A DNA stretch of 35,096 nucleotides from Candidatus Rokubacteria bacterium CSP1-6 (GTDB lineage Bacteria; Methylomirabilota; Methylomirabilia; Rokubacteriales; CSP1-6). The stretch spans positions 1-35,096 of the forward strand of contig LDXP01000021.1 in NCBI GenBank assembly GCA_001443385.1, in the 5' to 3' direction. Shown here in pieces: positions 13,954 through 24,898 of the stretch. Made by a program: the position numbers and the translations under genes. Positions within the stretch are counted from its first letter, which is position 1. The number at the start of each line of letters is the position of its first letter. The notes below the pieces were generated by a model. The model saw only the letters and a list, made by a program, of their open reading frames with translations, was not told where the DNA came from and did no database searches.

Positions 13954-16193
13954 TGGCGAAGCGGTCGCTGGTGGTGGTGGAGTCCCCCACGAAGGTCAAG
14001 ACGATCCAGAAGTATCTGGACTCGAAGTACATCGTCAAGGCCTGCATGGGGCACGTCCGCGATCTGCCCAAGTCCCGGCTCGGCGTGGACGTGAAGAAAG
14101 GCTTCAAGCCCGAATACCGGGTCCTGGCCGCGAAGCGGAAGGTGCTGGACGAGCTGAAGAAGGCCGCCGAAAAGGCCGAGGCGCTGTACGTCGCGACGGA
14201 CCCGGATCGAGAGGGCGAGGCGATCGGCTGGCACCTCGCCCAGGAGCTGCCGGTCAGCGGCCGGAAGGTGTACCGTGTCACGTTCAACGAGATCACCGCG
14301 CGCGCGATCAAGGCGGCGTTCGCGCACCCCGGCAAGATCGACTTGAAGAAGGTGGAGGCCCAGCAGGCCCGGCGCGTCCTCGATCGCCTGGTAGGGTACA
14401 ACCTCTCGCCCCTCCTCTGGCGGAAGGTCCAGCGCGGCCTCTCCGCCGGGCGCGTCCAGTCCGTGGCCGTGCGGCTCCTCGCGGACCGGGAGCGCGAGAT
14501 CCTGGCGTTCGTCCCGGTCGAGTACTGGAGCCTCCACGCGAAGCTCCGCGGGAAGAACCCGCCCGACTTCGTCGCCACCCTCAAGGAGATCCGCAGCGAG
14601 AAGGCCGACCTGCCCCGCGAGGCCCGGGTGCAGGAGGTCGTCGCGGGACTCCAGGGCAAGCGGTGGACGGTCAAGGCCGTCACTCGGGGCGAGCGCAAGC
14701 GGAATCCCGCGCCCCCGTTCATCACCTCGACGCTCCAGCAGGAGGCGGCGCGCAAGCTCCACTTCAGCGCCAAGAAGACGATGCTCCTGGCCCAGCAGCT
14801 GTACGAGGGGATCGAGGTCGGCGCCGAGGGGCCCCTCGGGCTCATCACCTACATGCGTACCGACTCGGTCCACGTCTCGCGCGAGGCCCAGGAAGAGGCC
14901 CGGGAGTGGATCGGAGGGCGGCTCGGCGCCAACTACCTGCCGGCCTCACCACCCGTGTACCGCTCCAAGAAGGGGGCGCAAGAGGCCCACGAGGCGGTCC
15001 GGCCGTCGGACGTCGCCAAGGAGCCGAAGGCGCTCGCCCGGTTCCTCACGAAGGACCAGCTGAACCTCTACCGCCTGATCTGGGAGCGCTTTCTGGCGAG
15101 CCAGATGCTCCCGGCGATCTACGACACCGTGGCCGCGGACATCCAGGCCGGCGACTGCCTCTTCCGCGCTCAGGGATTCACGCTCCGCTTCCCGGGCTTC
15201 ACGGCCGTGTACGTGGAGAGCCGCGAAGAATCGGAGGCGCCCGCCGAGGAAGAGGCCGAGGCGGTGGTGCCGCCCCTCGCGGCGGGGGGAGAGCTCGCGC
15301 TCCTCGCGCTGGACCCGAAGCAGCACTTCACCCAGCCGCTCCCGCGCTACACCGAGGCGTCGCTCGTCAAGCTCCTCGAGGAGCGTGGCATCGGCCGGCC
15401 CTCCACCTACGCCCAGATCATGGGCACGATCCAGGAGCGCGGCTACGCCCGGCGGGAGAAAGGCACGCTCTACCCGACCGAGCTCGGCCTCCACGTCACG
15501 GATTTCCTGGTGCCCCTGTTTCCCGGGATCATGGACGTCGAGTTCACCGCCCAGATGGAGGAAGACCTCGACAAGATCGAGGAAGGCAAGGCGTCCTGGA
15601 CCGAGGCCATCCAGCACTTCTACAAGCGCTTCGAAAAAGAGCTCAAGCAGGCCGGGAAAAAGGAGCCGGCGGCCACGGGCCAGGCGTGTCCCGACTGCGG
15701 CAAGCCGCTCCTGGAGCGCTGGGGGAAGTACGGGAGATTTCTCGCCTGCTCGGGCTACCCCGACTGTAAGTTCACGCAGGACCTCAATGGGAACGGCCGC
15801 GGGCGCGCGGCAGAAGTCGTTCCCGGCGAGGTCTGCGACCAGTGCGGCAAGCCCATGGTCATCAAGGAAGGCCGCTACGGGAAGTTCATCGCGTGCCAGG
15901 GCTACCCGGAGTGCAAGAACACCAAGCCGCTGACGACCGGCATCGCCTGCCCCCAGGAGGGGTGCGGGGGACAGCTCGTCGAGCGGCGTTCCAGACGCGG
16001 CAAGGCCTACTACGCCTGCTCCAACTATCCCCGCTGCAAGTACATCCTGTGGCAGCGCCCGGTCCCCGAGCCCTGCCCGAAGTGCGCAGCGCCGTTCCTC
16101 CTGGCGCGCTACGCCCGAGGGAAAAAGCTCCTGCGGTACTGCGCCAGGGACGGCTGCAATTACAAGCAGGAGACCGAGGTCAGCGCGGGATGA
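13953..16193 (+). CDS. topA: DNA topoisomerase I
   Basis: A 746-residue type IA topoisomerase that relaxes negative supercoils. It starts at GTG, six bases after GAGGAG, sharing one base with the dprA stop. The TOPRIM domain opens with [16 protein letters not shown] and includes [15 protein letters not shown]. The catalytic Tyr is in [14 protein letters not shown] (about Tyr300). Four C-terminal zinc ribbons follow, each with paired Cys ([62 protein letters not shown]). It overlaps xerC by 4 bases. Confidence 0.97.
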   Translation: MAKRSLVVVESPTKVKTIQKYLDSKYIVKACMGHVRDLPKSRLGVDVKKGFKPEYRVLAAKRKVLDELKKAAEKAEALYVATDPDREGEAIGWHLAQELPVSGRKVYRVTFNEITARAIKAAFAHPGKIDLKKVEAQQARRVLDRLVGYNLSPLLWRKVQRGLSAGRVQSVAVRLLADREREILAFVPVEYWSLHAKLRGKNPPDFVATLKEIRSEKADLPREARVQEVVAGLQGKRWTVKAVTRGERKRNPAPPFITSTLQQEAARKLHFSAKKTMLLAQQLYEGIEVGAEGPLGLITYMRTDSVHVSREAQEEAREWIGGRLGANYLPASPPVYRSKKGAQEAHEAVRPSDVAKEPKALARFLTKDQLNLYRLIWERFLASQMLPAIYDTVAADIQAGDCLFRAQGFTLRFPGFTAVYVESREESEAPAEEEAEAVVPPLAAGGELALLALDPKQHFTQPLPRYTEASLVKLLEERGIGRPSTYAQIMGTIQERGYARREKGTLYPTELGLHVTDFLVPLFPGIMDVEFTAQMEEDLDKIEEGKASWTEAIQHFYKRFEKELKQAGKKEPAATGQACPDCGKPLLERWGKYGRFLACSGYPDCKFTQDLNGNGRGRAAEVVPGEVCDQCGKPMVIKEGRYGKFIACQGYPECKNTKPLTTGIACPQEGCGGQLVERRSRRGKAYYACSNYPRCKYILWQRPVPEPCPKCAAPFLLARYARGKKLLRYCARDGCNYKQETEVSAG

Positions 16194-17113
16194 GGGATCC
16201 CGTCGAGGCGTTTCTCCGGTACCAGGCTGTCGAGCGGGGCGCGTCGGCCCACACCCTTCGAAGCTACCGGACCGATCTCGCGCAGTTCCGCCGCTTCCTC
16301 GCGGCGCGGCGCGTCGGCCGGATGGCGGAGGTGGACGCGCGCCTGCTGCGCCAGTACCTGGCGCGGCTGTACGAGGCCGGCCTCTCCCGCTCCTCCATCG
16401 CGCGCAAGCTGGCGGCCATCCGAAGCTGCCTGGCCTTCCTGACTCGCCGCGGCGGGCTCCCCAAGAACCCGGCGCGGGAGATCCCCCCGCCGCGGCTGCC
16501 GAAGCGGCTCGTCTCCTTCCTGCCAATCGACGAGGCCACGCTCCTGCTCGAGCATCCTGCCGCGGCGCGCGACAGGGCGATCCTCGAGATGCTCTACGCC
16601 ACGGGGGCGCGGGTGGCCGAGCTGTGCGGCCTGGACCTGGCCGATCTCGATCGGGCCGGGGGCACGATCCGGGTGCGCGGCAAGGGCGCCAAGGAGCGGA
16701 TGATCCCCGTGGGCGACGCCGCCCTCCAGACCCTGGACGCCCACCTGGGCGCGTGCGGGCAGGCCGACGGCCCGCTCTTCCGCAACCTCAGGGGCAGGCG
16801 CCTCACGGTGAGGAGCGTCCACCGGATCGTCAAGGCCAGGAGCCGGGCCGCCGGGCTCACGCGGCGCGTGACGCCCCACACGCTCCGCCACACCTTCGCC
16901 ACCCACATGCTCGATGCCGGCGCCGACCTCCGGCTGATCCAGGACCTCCTCGGCCACAGCCGGCTGTCCACGACCCAGCGCTACACGCACGTCAGCGCCG
17001 ACCACCTCATGCGGGTATACGATGCTGCTCACCCCAGGGCCCATCCGGAGGGGGTCCCCGCCCCCTCCGGTGCCTCCCCCGGCGGAACCAGGGCTACGAA
17101 GGCCCGAACATGA
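16190..17113 (+). CDS. xerC: Tyrosine recombinase XerC
   Basis: A 307-residue tyrosine recombinase for chromosome dimer resolution. The N-terminal SAM-like domain ([20 protein letters not shown]) is followed by a catalytic domain with Arg in [13 protein letters not shown], Lys in [38 protein letters not shown] and Tyr in RYTHV. The place between topA and hslV identifies it as XerC rather than XerD. It is not an integron integrase: it lacks the extra IntI segment and lies 7 kb from the attC-like sites. The last 25 residues ([13 protein letters not shown]...) go beyond the normal end and are encoded by a perfect inverted repeat. Confidence 0.93.
   Translation: MRDPVEAFLRYQAVERGASAHTLRSYRTDLAQFRRFLAARRVGRMAEVDARLLRQYLARLYEAGLSRSSIARKLAAIRSCLAFLTRRGGLPKNPAREIPPPRLPKRLVSFLPIDEATLLLEHPAAARDRAILEMLYATGARVAELCGLDLADLDRAGGTIRVRGKGAKERMIPVGDAALQTLDAHLGACGQADGPLFRNLRGRRLTVRSVHRIVKARSRAAGLTRRVTPHTLRHTFATHMLDAGADLRLIQDLLGHSRLSTTQRYTHVSADHLMRVYDAAHPRAHPEGVPAPSGASPGGTRATKART
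17045..17070. repeat. Perfect 10-bp inverted repeat in the xerC 3' end
   Basis: CCGGAGGGGG (17045-17054), loop TCCCCG, CCCCCTCCGG (17061-17070). It lies in the non-conserved tail of xerC, 39 bases before the hslV start. It could be a mobile palindromic repeat or an RNA hairpin that attenuates hslVU expression. Confidence 0.6.
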
Positions 17114-17649
17114 TCGAACATCCGATCCGGGCCACCACGGTGGTGTCCGTGCGCCACAAGGGGAAGGTGGCGCTGGCGGGTGACGGCCAGGTGTCCATCG
17201 GCCCCACCATCGTCAAGGCGGGAGCGCGCAAGGTCAGGAAGATCTACCACGACCGGGTGCTCGCGGGCTTCGCGGGCACGGCCGCCGATGCCTTCGCCCT
17301 CTTCGAGAAGTTCGAGGCCCGCCTCGAGGAGTACCGCGGGAACCTGTCGCGGGCCGCCGTGGAGCTCGCCAAGGACTGGCGCACCGATCGGGTCCTGCGG
17401 CGCCTCGAGGCCCTCCTCGCGGTGGCCGACCAGGAACGCTCCTTCATCCTCTCCGGAACCGGGGAGGTGATCGAGCCCGACGACGGCGTGATCGGGATCG
17501 GCTCGGGCGGCCCCTTCGCTCTCGCCGCCGCGCGGGCCCTGATGGCGCACTCGGACCTCGACGCCAAGCAGATCGTCGAAGAGGCGATGCGGATCGCCGC
17601 GGCCATCTGCGTGTACACGAACGACCGCATCTCGGTCGAAGAGCTATGA
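17110..17649 (+). CDS. hslV: ATP-dependent protease peptidase subunit HslV
   Basis: A 179-residue Thr protease that works with HslU. The mature Thr is in [20 protein letters not shown]; here eight residues (MIEHPIRA) precede it and would have to be cleaved off. The family pattern continues with [32 protein letters not shown] and [16 protein letters not shown]. It overlaps xerC and hslU by 4 bases each, the classic xerC-hslV-hslU order. Confidence 0.96.
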   Translation: MIEHPIRATTVVSVRHKGKVALAGDGQVSIGPTIVKAGARKVRKIYHDRVLAGFAGTAADAFALFEKFEARLEEYRGNLSRAAVELAKDWRTDRVLRRLEALLAVADQERSFILSGTGEVIEPDDGVIGIGSGGPFALAAARALMAHSDLDAKQIVEEAMRIAAAICVYTNDRISVEEL

Positions 17650-19019
17650 AGCCCCTGGAAGATCCGATGGCCCCGCTGACTCCGGCCCAGATCGTGATCG
17701 AGCTGGACCGCTACATCATCGGTCAGGAGCGGGCCAAGCGCGCCGTGGCCATCGCCCTCCGGAACCGCTGGCGGCGGCAGAAGCTCCCCCCCGAGCTGAG
17801 GGACGAGGTGGCCCCGAAGAACATCATCATGATCGGGCCCACCGGGGTGGGGAAGACCGAGATCGCCCGCCGCCTGGCGAAGCTGGCCCAGGCCCCGTTT
17901 CTCAAGGTGGAGGCCTCTAAGTACACCGAGGTCGGCTACGTGGGGCGGGACGTTGAATCCATGATCCGCGACCTGACGGAGCTCGCCGTCAGTATGGTGA
18001 AGGGCGAGATGGCGGGAGCGGTGCGCGAGAAGGCCGAGGCCCTCGCCGAGGAGCGCCTGCTGGATCTCTTGCTGCCCCGCCGCAAGTCGGAGCCGTTTCA
18101 GAGCCAGACGCTGGAGGAGGTCTCGCCCGAGGCGTCCCGCCAGGCGACGAAGGACAAGCTGCGCGCCCAGCTCAGGGCGGGAAAGATGGACGAGCGACTG
18201 ATCGAGCTCGAGATCCAGTCCCAGGTCACCCCCATCGTCGAGATTTTTTCGGGGCAGGGGATGGAGGAGATGGGGATCAATCTCCGCGAGATGCTCTCCA
18301 ACATGCTCCCCACCAAGACCAAGCGCCGGAAGGTCAAGGTGGCCGAGGCCAAGCGGCTCCTGGCCCAGGAGGAAGCCCAGAGGCTCGTGGACATGGAGGA
18401 GGTCGTCGCCCAGGCGATCCACCGGGTCGAGAACTCGGGCATCGTGTTTCTCGACGAGCTGGACAAGATCGCGGGGCGCGAGGCGGGCCACGGGCCGGAC
18501 GTCTCGCGGGAGGGCGTGCAGCGGGACCTGCTCCCCATCGTCGAGGGCTCCACGGTGACGACAAAGTACGGGCCGGTCAAGACCGACCACATCCTCTTCA
18601 TCGCGGCCGGGGCCTTCCACGTCGCCAAGCCGTCCGACCTGATTCCCGAGATGCAGGGACGGTTTCCGATCCGGGTGGAGCTCGACGCGCTGACCCGCGA
18701 GGACTTCATCCGAATCCTGACCGAGCCCCAGAACGCGCTGATCCGGCAGTACATCGAGCTCCTGAACACCGAAGGTGTCACGCTGCACTTCACGCCCGAT
18801 GCCGTAGACGCCGTGGCCGAGCTGGCGACGCTCGTCAACCAGCGCGCCGAGAATATCGGCGCCCGACGGCTCTACACGATCATGGAGAAGCTTCTGGAAG
18901 AGATCTCGTTCGCCGCGCCCGACATGCCCGGCAAGGAGCTGACCATCGACGGGGGCTACGTCCACACGCGCCTGGCCGACGTCATCAAAGACGAAGACCT
19001 CTCGCGCTATATTCTCTAG
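17646..19019 (+). CDS. hslU: ATP-dependent protease ATPase subunit HslU
   Basis: A 457-residue AAA+ unfoldase that feeds HslV. Seen: [20 protein letters not shown], Walker [26 protein letters not shown], an I-domain from about residue 105, Walker [14 protein letters not shown], and the C-terminal tail ending DLSRYIL, whose last residues dock into HslV. It starts in the ATGA overlap with hslV and ends two bases before argB. Confidence 0.97.
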   Translation: MKPLEDPMAPLTPAQIVIELDRYIIGQERAKRAVAIALRNRWRRQKLPPELRDEVAPKNIIMIGPTGVGKTEIARRLAKLAQAPFLKVEASKYTEVGYVGRDVESMIRDLTELAVSMVKGEMAGAVREKAEALAEERLLDLLLPRRKSEPFQSQTLEEVSPEASRQATKDKLRAQLRAGKMDERLIELEIQSQVTPIVEIFSGQGMEEMGINLREMLSNMLPTKTKRRKVKVAEAKRLLAQEEAQRLVDMEEVVAQAIHRVENSGIVFLDELDKIAGREAGHGPDVSREGVQRDLLPIVEGSTVTTKYGPVKTDHILFIAAGAFHVAKPSDLIPEMQGRFPIRVELDALTREDFIRILTEPQNALIRQYIELLNTEGVTLHFTPDAVDAVAELATLVNQRAENIGARRLYTIMEKLLEEISFAAPDMPGKELTIDGGYVHTRLADVIKDEDLSRYIL

Positions 19020-19021
19020 CC

Positions 19022-19903
19022 ATGCCAAGCCGGGACGTGAAGGCAATGATCGGGCGGGCCGAAATCCTGATGGAAACCCTGCCGTACATCCGCGCCTTCC
19101 AGGGCAAGACCCTCGTCATCAAGTACGGCGGCGCGGCCATGGAGCAGGCGGATCTGAAGGAATCCTTCGCCCTCGACGTCATCCTGCTCCGCTACGTGGG
19201 GATCAACCCCGTGATCGTGCACGGCGGCGGGCCGCAGATCGGGGCGCTGATGAAGCGCCTCGGCAAGGAACCGCGCTTCGTCGGGGGCATGCGGGTCACC
19301 GACGCGGAGACCATGGACATCGTCGAGATGGTCCTCGTCGGCAAGATCAACAAGGAGATCGTGGGCCTGATCAACCTCCACGGCGGGCGGGCCGTCGGCC
19401 TGTCCGGCAAGGACGGGAACCTGATCCGCGCGCGCCGGCTGACCCACCGGACGCCCCAGGGCGAGGCGGTGGACATCGGCCTGGTTGGCGAGGTGGAACA
19501 GATCAATCCTCAGGCCATCAAGCTCCTGGAGGAGAACGGGTTCATTCCGGTGATCGCCCCGGTAGGGGTCGGAGCGGCCGGAGAGACCTACAACATCAAT
19601 GCGGACCTGGTGGCCGGGGAGCTGGCCGCGGCCCTCGTCGCCGAAAAGCTCATCCACCTGACCGACGTGGACGGAATCCAGGGCGAGGACGGGACGCTGC
19701 TCTCGACACTGACGCGGAAGGACGCCGAGCGCCTGATCCGGGCCGGCGTGATCGAGGGGGGGATGCTCCCCAAGGTCGAGTCGTCGCTCAAGGCGCTGGA
19801 GGGCGGAACCGCCAAATGCCACATCATCGACGGCCGCATCCCCCACGCCATCCTGCTCGAGATCTTCACGAAGGAAGGGATCGGAACCGAGATCGTTCTC
19901 TGA
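19022..19903 (+). CDS. argB: Acetylglutamate kinase
   Basis: A 293-residue enzyme that phosphorylates N-acetylglutamate, step two of arginine synthesis. Motifs: [45 protein letters not shown], and the nucleotide-binding [18 protein letters not shown] and [16 protein letters not shown]. Residues 1-25 precede the kinase core like the N-terminal helix of arginine-sensitive hexameric forms, so feedback inhibition by arginine is likely but not shown. It begins two bases after hslU. Confidence 0.97.
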   Translation: MPSRDVKAMIGRAEILMETLPYIRAFQGKTLVIKYGGAAMEQADLKESFALDVILLRYVGINPVIVHGGGPQIGALMKRLGKEPRFVGGMRVTDAETMDIVEMVLVGKINKEIVGLINLHGGRAVGLSGKDGNLIRARRLTHRTPQGEAVDIGLVGEVEQINPQAIKLLEENGFIPVIAPVGVGAAGETYNINADLVAGELAAALVAEKLIHLTDVDGIQGEDGTLLSTLTRKDAERLIRAGVIEGGMLPKVESSLKALEGGTAKCHIIDGRIPHAILLEIFTKEGIGTEIVL

Positions 19904-19913
19904 GGGGGACACC

Positions 19914-21104
19914 GTGGACACCAAGACGCTCCTCGAGTGGTCCGAGCGGTACCACGTTCCGACGTACTCCCGGGCCCCCATCTGCCTTGTCCGCGGCGAG
20001 GGGGTCCGCGTCTGGGATTCCGATGGGCGCGAGTACCTGGATTTCACCGCCGGGATCGGCGTCGTGGCGCTCGGGCACTGCCATCCGCGGGTCACGGGAG
20101 CCATCCGGGAGGCGGCGGGGACGCTGATCCACGTGTCCAACCTCTTTCATACGGCGCCCCAGACCCATCTCGCCCGGTTTCTCTGCGAGAACTCGTTCGG
20201 CGACCGGGTCTTCTTCTGCAACTCAGGCGCCGAAGCCAACGAGGCGGCCTTCAAGCTGGCCCGGAGATACTGCCGTGAGCACTTCGCGAGCGATCGCTAC
20301 GAGATCATCGCGATGCGGAATTCCTTCCACGGGCGCACCCTCGCCACGGTGACCGCCACCGGGCAGGAGAAGTACCGCCAGGGCTTCGAGCCGCTCATGC
20401 CGGGCTTCAAGCACGTGCCCTTCAACGACCTCCGGGCGGTGGAGCGAGCGCTGGATAACCGGACCGCCGCAGTCCTGTTGGAGCCGGTCCAGGGCGAGGG
20501 GGGCGTGAACGTCCCCGACGACGGGTATCTCCCCGGCCTGAGGAAGCTCTGCGACGAGGCCGGAGCGCTCCTGATCCTGGACGAGGTCCAGACGGGCTTG
20601 GGGCGGACCGGCACGCTCTGGGGGTACCAGCACTGGGGCGTGGAGCCGGATATCATGACGCTCGCCAAGGGGCTGGCCAACGGCGTCCCCATCGGTGCCA
20701 TGGTCGCGCGCGACCCCGTCGCCCGGGGGCTCACGGCCGGCACCCACGCCTCCACCTTCGGCGGCACGCCCTTCGTCGCCTCGGTGGCCCTGGCCACGCT
20801 CACCACGCTCCTCGAGGAAAAGCTCCCGGAGCGCGCGGCGCGGGTGGGCCGCCACCTGATGAACGGCCTCGCCGCCCTCAAAGCGAAGCACTCCGACATC
20901 CGCGAGGTGCGCGGCAAAGGTCTCCTGATCGGCATCGAGCTCTCCCGCCCGGCCGCGGCGCTCGTCACGGCCTGCCGGGAGGCGGGCCTCCTGGTCCTGA
21001 CCGCCGGGGACATGGTCCTGAGACTCGAGCCGCCGCTCATCGTGGACGAAGCGACGTGCGACCACGCCCTGGCCATTCTGGACGGCGCTCTCGCAAAAGC
21101 ATGA
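19914..21104 (+). CDS. argD: Acetylornithine aminotransferase
   Basis: A 396-residue PLP enzyme that converts N-acetylglutamate semialdehyde to N-acetylornithine. It starts at GTG eight bases after GAGGGGGA. Motifs: [69 protein letters not shown] and the PLP Lys in [15 protein letters not shown]. It lies between argB and argF, ten bases after argB. Confidence 0.96.
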   Translation: MDTKTLLEWSERYHVPTYSRAPICLVRGEGVRVWDSDGREYLDFTAGIGVVALGHCHPRVTGAIREAAGTLIHVSNLFHTAPQTHLARFLCENSFGDRVFFCNSGAEANEAAFKLARRYCREHFASDRYEIIAMRNSFHGRTLATVTATGQEKYRQGFEPLMPGFKHVPFNDLRAVERALDNRTAAVLLEPVQGEGGVNVPDDGYLPGLRKLCDEAGALLILDEVQTGLGRTGTLWGYQHWGVEPDIMTLAKGLANGVPIGAMVARDPVARGLTAGTHASTFGGTPFVASVALATLTTLLEEKLPERAARVGRHLMNGLAALKAKHSDIREVRGKGLLIGIELSRPAAALVTACREAGLLVLTAGDMVLRLEPPLIVDEATCDHALAILDGALAKA

Positions 21105-21117
21105 CAGGGTTGGTCCG

Positions 21118-22035
21118 ATGAGCCATTTTCTGTCGATCGGGGACCTGAGTCGGGAGGAAGTTCTCCAGCTGTTCCGGCTGACGGCGTCGCTGAAGGCCCG
21201 TCAAAAGGCCGGCGACCGCGGCACGCCCTTGGCCGGCCGGACGATGGCCCTGATCTTCGAGAAGCCCTCGCTCCGCACGCGCGTCACCTTCGAGGTGGGC
21301 ATGGTCCAGCTGGGCGGCGCGGCCGTGTACCTCTCGGCCCAGGAGATCGGCCTCGGCGTCCGCGAGTCGGTTCCCGACATCGCCCGGAACCTGAGCCGCT
21401 GGGTGGACATCATCACCGCGCGCACCTACCGCCACGCCACCGTGGAGGCGCTGGCGGCCCACGCGACCGTGCCCGTCATCAACGGGCTCTCGGACCTCGA
21501 GCACCCCTGCCAGGCCCTCGCGGACTTCTTCACGCTCTGGGAGCGGGGAATGGACCTCGGGCGCATCCGGCTCGCCTGGATCGGCGACGGGAACAACGTC
21601 TGCCACTCGCTGCTCCTGCTGGCCGCGCTCCTGGGCACCCCGCTGTCGATGGCGACGCCGCCGGGCTACGCGCCGCATCCCGCGATCCAGGCGCGGGCCC
21701 GCGACCTCGGAGGCCGCCTGACGCTGACCACGGACCCCCGCGAGGCCGTCGAGGGCGCAGACGTGGTCTACACCGACGTCTGGATCAGCATGGGGCAGGA
21801 AGCCGAGCGCGAGCAGCGGCTCGAGGCGTTCCGGCGCTACCAGCTCAACGAGCACCTCCTGGGGCTCGCCCGGCCGGGCGCCCTCGTCATGCACTGCCTG
21901 CCGGCGCACCGGGGCGAGGAGATCACCGACGCGGTGCTGGACGGGCCCCAGAGCGTCGTGCTGGATCAGTCGGAGAACCGGCTGCACGCCCAGAAGGCGG
22001 TCATGGTCCACCTCCTGGGAGGCGGGGATGTTTGA
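21118..22035 (+). CDS. argF: Ornithine carbamoyltransferase
   Basis: A 305-residue enzyme that joins ornithine and carbamoyl phosphate to citrulline. Motifs: the carbamoyl-phosphate loop [15 protein letters not shown], the HPCQALADF site, [14 protein letters not shown] for the ornithine domain, DVWISMGQE, and [12 protein letters not shown]. The pattern fits ornithine rather than aspartate carbamoyltransferase. It starts 13 bases after argD; the next small gene begins inside its last codons. Confidence 0.96.
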   Translation: MSHFLSIGDLSREEVLQLFRLTASLKARQKAGDRGTPLAGRTMALIFEKPSLRTRVTFEVGMVQLGGAAVYLSAQEIGLGVRESVPDIARNLSRWVDIITARTYRHATVEALAAHATVPVINGLSDLEHPCQALADFFTLWERGMDLGRIRLAWIGDGNNVCHSLLLLAALLGTPLSMATPPGYAPHPAIQARARDLGGRLTLTTDPREAVEGADVVYTDVWISMGQEAEREQRLEAFRRYQLNEHLLGLARPGALVMHCLPAHRGEEITDAVLDGPQSVVLDQSENRLHAQKAVMVHLLGGGDV

Positions 22036-22315
22036 CCGGGCGTTCTTCGAGCAGCACTTCCTCGAGCAGGCGAAGGGCTTCGCGCGCGAGCGCAAGATCG
22101 CCAGTCCCGTGGTCGAGTTCCTGCTGGATGACGGGAGCGTCCTCTACGTGCGAAGCCTCCTCCAGACGAGGGAAAACTGGCTCTGCCTCCTGGCCCACGC
22201 CGAGGACGGCCCCCGGCAGATCTACCTGCTGTACTACAACATCAAGCGCATCACCCTCCACGCCCAGGCCCCCGCTGCGGCCAAGCCGCGGGACGTCGGG
22301 TTCCCGCTCGGGTAG
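22028..22315 (+). CDS. Conserved-looking small protein between argF and argG (95 aa)
   Basis: I do not recognise this 95-residue protein. It is preceded by a good GGGAGGCGGGG and overlaps argF by 8 bases, so it is very likely translated. It appears cytosolic and soluble, with no signal or membrane segment. The sequence alternates strand-like segments ([40 protein letters not shown]), as in a small beta-barrel such as a PilZ- or Sm-like fold, but this is only a guess. Its conserved-operon position suggests a link to arginine synthesis. Confidence 0.75.
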   Translation: MFDRAFFEQHFLEQAKGFARERKIASPVVEFLLDDGSVLYVRSLLQTRENWLCLLAHAEDGPRQIYLLYYNIKRITLHAQAPAAAKPRDVGFPLG

Positions 22316-22322
22316 GCCGCCC

Positions 22323-23534
22323 ATGGCCCCGCGATCCCCCAAGAAGGTCGTCCTCGCCTACTCCGGGGGGCTCGACACCTCCGTGATCCTCCGGTGGCTC
22401 ATCGAGACGCACCGCTGCGAGGTCATTGCCTTCTGCGCCGATCTCGGGCAGGGAGAGGAGCTGCTCACGGTCCGGGACAAGGCGCTGAAGACCGGCGCCG
22501 CGCGCGCGTTCGTCGAGGACGTCCGGGAGGAGTTCGTGCGCGACTTCGTCTTCCCGATGCTCCGCGCCACCGCGGTGTACGAAGGCGGCTACCTCCTGGG
22601 CACCTCCATCGCCCGGCCGCTCATCGCCAAGCGCCAGGTGGAGATCGCCCTCCGGGAAGGCGCCGACGCGGTGGCGCACGGGGCGACCGGCAAGGGCAAC
22701 GACCAGGTCCGCTTCGAGCTCGCCTACGCGGCGCTGGCGCCCCAGCTCGCGGTCATCGCGCCGTGGCGGGAATGGGAGCTCGACTCCCGTTCGGCCCTCA
22801 TCGCCTTCGCCCAGCGCCACGACATTCCCGTCCCCGTCACCGCCGACCGCCCGTACTCGACGGACCGCAACCTCTTCCACGTCTCCTACGAGGGCGGGAT
22901 CCTGGAGGACCCCTGGGCCGAGCCGCCCCCCAAAATGTTCCTCCTCACGGCCTCCCCCGAGGACGCCCCCGATGTTCCGGCCCAGGTGACGCTCGATTTC
23001 GAGGCCGGCAACCCCGTGGCCGTGGACGGGCGGCCCCTCGGCCCCGTCGAGCTCCTGGAACGCCTCAACGGCCTCGGCGCCGCACACGGCATCGGGCGGG
23101 TGGATCTCGTCGAGAACCGCTACGTGGGGATGAAGTCACGCGGAGTGTACGAGACGCCCGGCGGCACGATCCTCCACGCGGCCCACCGCGCCCTTGAATC
23201 GCTGACGCTGGATCGCGAGGTCCTCCATCTGCGCGACTCCCTCACGCCTCGCTACGCTGAGATGATCTACTACGGCTACTGGTTCTCCCCCGAGCGGGCG
23301 GCGCTCCAGCGCCTGATGGATGAAGCCCAGCAGGACGTGACGGGCACCGTGCGGCTCAAGCTCTACAAGGGCGGCATCAGCGTGCTGGGACGCAAATCGC
23401 CGCGGAGCCTCTACCGGCCGGATTTCGCCACGTTCGAAGCCGACCAGGTGTACCGGCAAAAGGACGCCGAGGGCTTCATCAATCTGAACGCGCTCCGCCT
23501 CAAGATCCGCGCCCTCCGGGACCGCCGGGGCTAG
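22323..23534 (+). CDS. argG: Argininosuccinate synthase
   Basis: A 403-residue enzyme that joins citrulline and aspartate with ATP. Motifs: the PP-loop [63 protein letters not shown] and [18 protein letters not shown]. It starts seven bases after the small upstream gene. argH, which would complete arginine synthesis, is not next; the following gene is comB-like. Confidence 0.97.
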   Translation: MAPRSPKKVVLAYSGGLDTSVILRWLIETHRCEVIAFCADLGQGEELLTVRDKALKTGAARAFVEDVREEFVRDFVFPMLRATAVYEGGYLLGTSIARPLIAKRQVEIALREGADAVAHGATGKGNDQVRFELAYAALAPQLAVIAPWREWELDSRSALIAFAQRHDIPVPVTADRPYSTDRNLFHVSYEGGILEDPWAEPPPKMFLLTASPEDAPDVPAQVTLDFEAGNPVAVDGRPLGPVELLERLNGLGAAHGIGRVDLVENRYVGMKSRGVYETPGGTILHAAHRALESLTLDREVLHLRDSLTPRYAEMIYYGYWFSPERAALQRLMDEAQQDVTGTVRLKLYKGGISVLGRKSPRSLYRPDFATFEADQVYRQKDAEGFINLNALRLKIRALRDRRG

Positions 23535-23538
23535 GCCG

Positions 23539-24258
23539 GTGCGCGTCCATGTGGTGCTGACCCCGGCCGAGCTCGGGGCGGATCTTCACTCCCGGACCGC
23601 GGTCGTCATCGACGTCTTCCGAGCCGCGACCACGGTGGTGACGGCGCTCGCCGGCGGCTGCCGGGCCATCGTCCCCGCTCTCACGCCGGAGGAAGCGCGA
23701 AAGCGGGCGCGCGCCTTTCCCCGAGGAGAGGTCCTCCTCGCCGGGGAGCGCGGCGGCGACCCCATCGACGGGTTCGACCTCGGCAACTCGCCGCTCGAGT
23801 ACACCGCGCAGCGCGTGGCCGGCAAGATCGTCGTCCTGACCACGACCAACGGCACGAAGGCGCTGCTCCGGGCCGCGAGCGCCGCCGCCACGGCGGTCGC
23901 CGGGCTCGTCAACGTCAAAGCCGTGGCGCAGTGGGCCCAGGACCAGGCCCGGGACCTGACGCTGGCGTGCGCCGGGGAGGCGGGCGAGGTGTCGCTCGAG
24001 GACACGGTGTGCGCGGGCTTGATCATCGACGCGCTCGCCGGTGCCGGGGCGCTCGAGCTGAGCGACACGGCGGCGATGGCCCGCGGGGCGGCGCGGGACT
24101 ACCGCCACCGGCTGGACGATCTGCGTTCCGAGTCTCACTGGGGCCGCCACCTGCTGGCGAGGGGGCGCGCGGAAGATCTGGCCGCCTGCCTCGCGGTGGA
24201 CGCGTGGACCGCAGTTCCCCTCTTCCGGAACGGGCGCGTCGCCGCCGGGCAACCTTGA
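23539..24258 (+). CDS. ComB-family 2-phosphosulfolactate phosphatase-like protein
   Basis: A 239-residue ComB-family protein starting at GTG four bases after argG. Motifs: VVIDVFRAATTVVTALAGGC, FDLGNSPLEYTAQRVAGK, VLTTTNGTKALLRA, and ACAGEAGEVSLEDTVCAGL with acidic and Cys residues of the active site. ComB makes sulfolactate in coenzyme M synthesis, but most bacterial homologues lack the other steps, and none of them is seen here. The true substrate is unknown. It ends the arginine unit, and the pgsA promoter overlaps its stop. Confidence 0.85.
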   Translation: MRVHVVLTPAELGADLHSRTAVVIDVFRAATTVVTALAGGCRAIVPALTPEEARKRARAFPRGEVLLAGERGGDPIDGFDLGNSPLEYTAQRVAGKIVVLTTTNGTKALLRAASAAATAVAGLVNVKAVAQWAQDQARDLTLACAGEAGEVSLEDTVCAGLIIDALAGAGALELSDTAAMARGAARDYRHRLDDLRSESHWGRHLLARGRAEDLAACLAVDAWTAVPLFRNGRVAAGQP

Positions 24259-24283
24259 CAATGACGCTGCGGGGACGCATAAT
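24255..24283 (+). promoter_or_regulatory. Sigma70-type promoter of pgsA-plsY-gpsA-galT
   Basis: TTGACA (24255-24260), a 17-base spacer and CATAAT (24278-24283), about 36 bases before the pgsA GTG. The -35 covers the comB stop codon. Confidence 0.75.
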
Positions 24284-24319
24284 GAGCGAGGTTTTTTGCC
24301 CGGCAGGCAGGGACACGAC

Positions 24320-24898
24320 GTGAACATCCCCATCTTCCTCACGCTCACCCGGATCGTTCTCGTCCCCCTCGTCGTCGTGTTCATGATCTCCTCATCGCGC
24401 GTGCATGCTCTGATCGCGGCGCTGATCTTCGTCGCGGCATCGCTCACCGACTGGCTGGACGGGGTGATCGCGCGCCGGAGAAATCAGGTGACGACACTGG
24501 GCAAGCTGCTCGACCCGGTCGCGGACAAGATTCTCGTCGCCGCCGCGCTGGTCGCCCTGGTGCAGACCGAAACGCTGCCGGCCTGGATGGCGGTGGTCAT
24601 CATCGGCCGGGAGTTCGCGGTGACGGCCCTCCGGGGAATTTCGGCGTGGGTCGGCGTCATCGTCCCGGCGTCCACGCTCGCCAAGTACAAGACGGCCACC
24701 CAATACGTGGCGATCACCCTGCTGATCTTCGAGAAAGGCGTCCCGCCCATGGAGTACGTGCCGCTCTACTGGCTCGCGTACGCGGCCCTGTGGGTGGCGC
24801 TGGCCCTCACGGTGATTTCGGGGGCCGACTACTTCTATCGCTTCTTCCGCAAGGCGGACTACCACGCGCTGGTCCGGGATACCGAGCGGTGGTCGTAA
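24320..24898 (+). CDS. pgsA: CDP-diacylglycerol-glycerol-3-phosphate 3-phosphatidyltransferase
   Basis: A 192-residue membrane enzyme that makes phosphatidylglycerophosphate. The CDP-alcohol phosphotransferase motif is complete: DWLDGVIARRRNQ, then GKLLDPVADK with the last acidic pair. The opening IPIFLTLTRIVLVPLVV is the usual first helix. It starts at GTG 24320 with AGGG upstream. It overlaps plsY by 10 bases. The downstream tRNA Gly-Cys-Leu cluster recalls the pgsA-glyW-cysT-leuZ order of enterobacteria. Confidence 0.95.
   Translation: MNIPIFLTLTRIVLVPLVVVFMISSSRVHALIAALIFVAASLTDWLDGVIARRRNQVTTLGKLLDPVADKILVAAALVALVQTETLPAWMAVVIIGREFAVTALRGISAWVGVIVPASTLAKYKTATQYVAITLLIFEKGVPPMEYVPLYWLAYAALWVALALTVISGADYFYRFFRKADYHALVRDTERWS

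Noticed and set aside
16190-17113. Considered the tyrosine recombinase as an integron integrase serving the attC-like sites
   Set aside because: Its place between topA and hslV and its length fit XerC, and it has no IntI-specific insertion.
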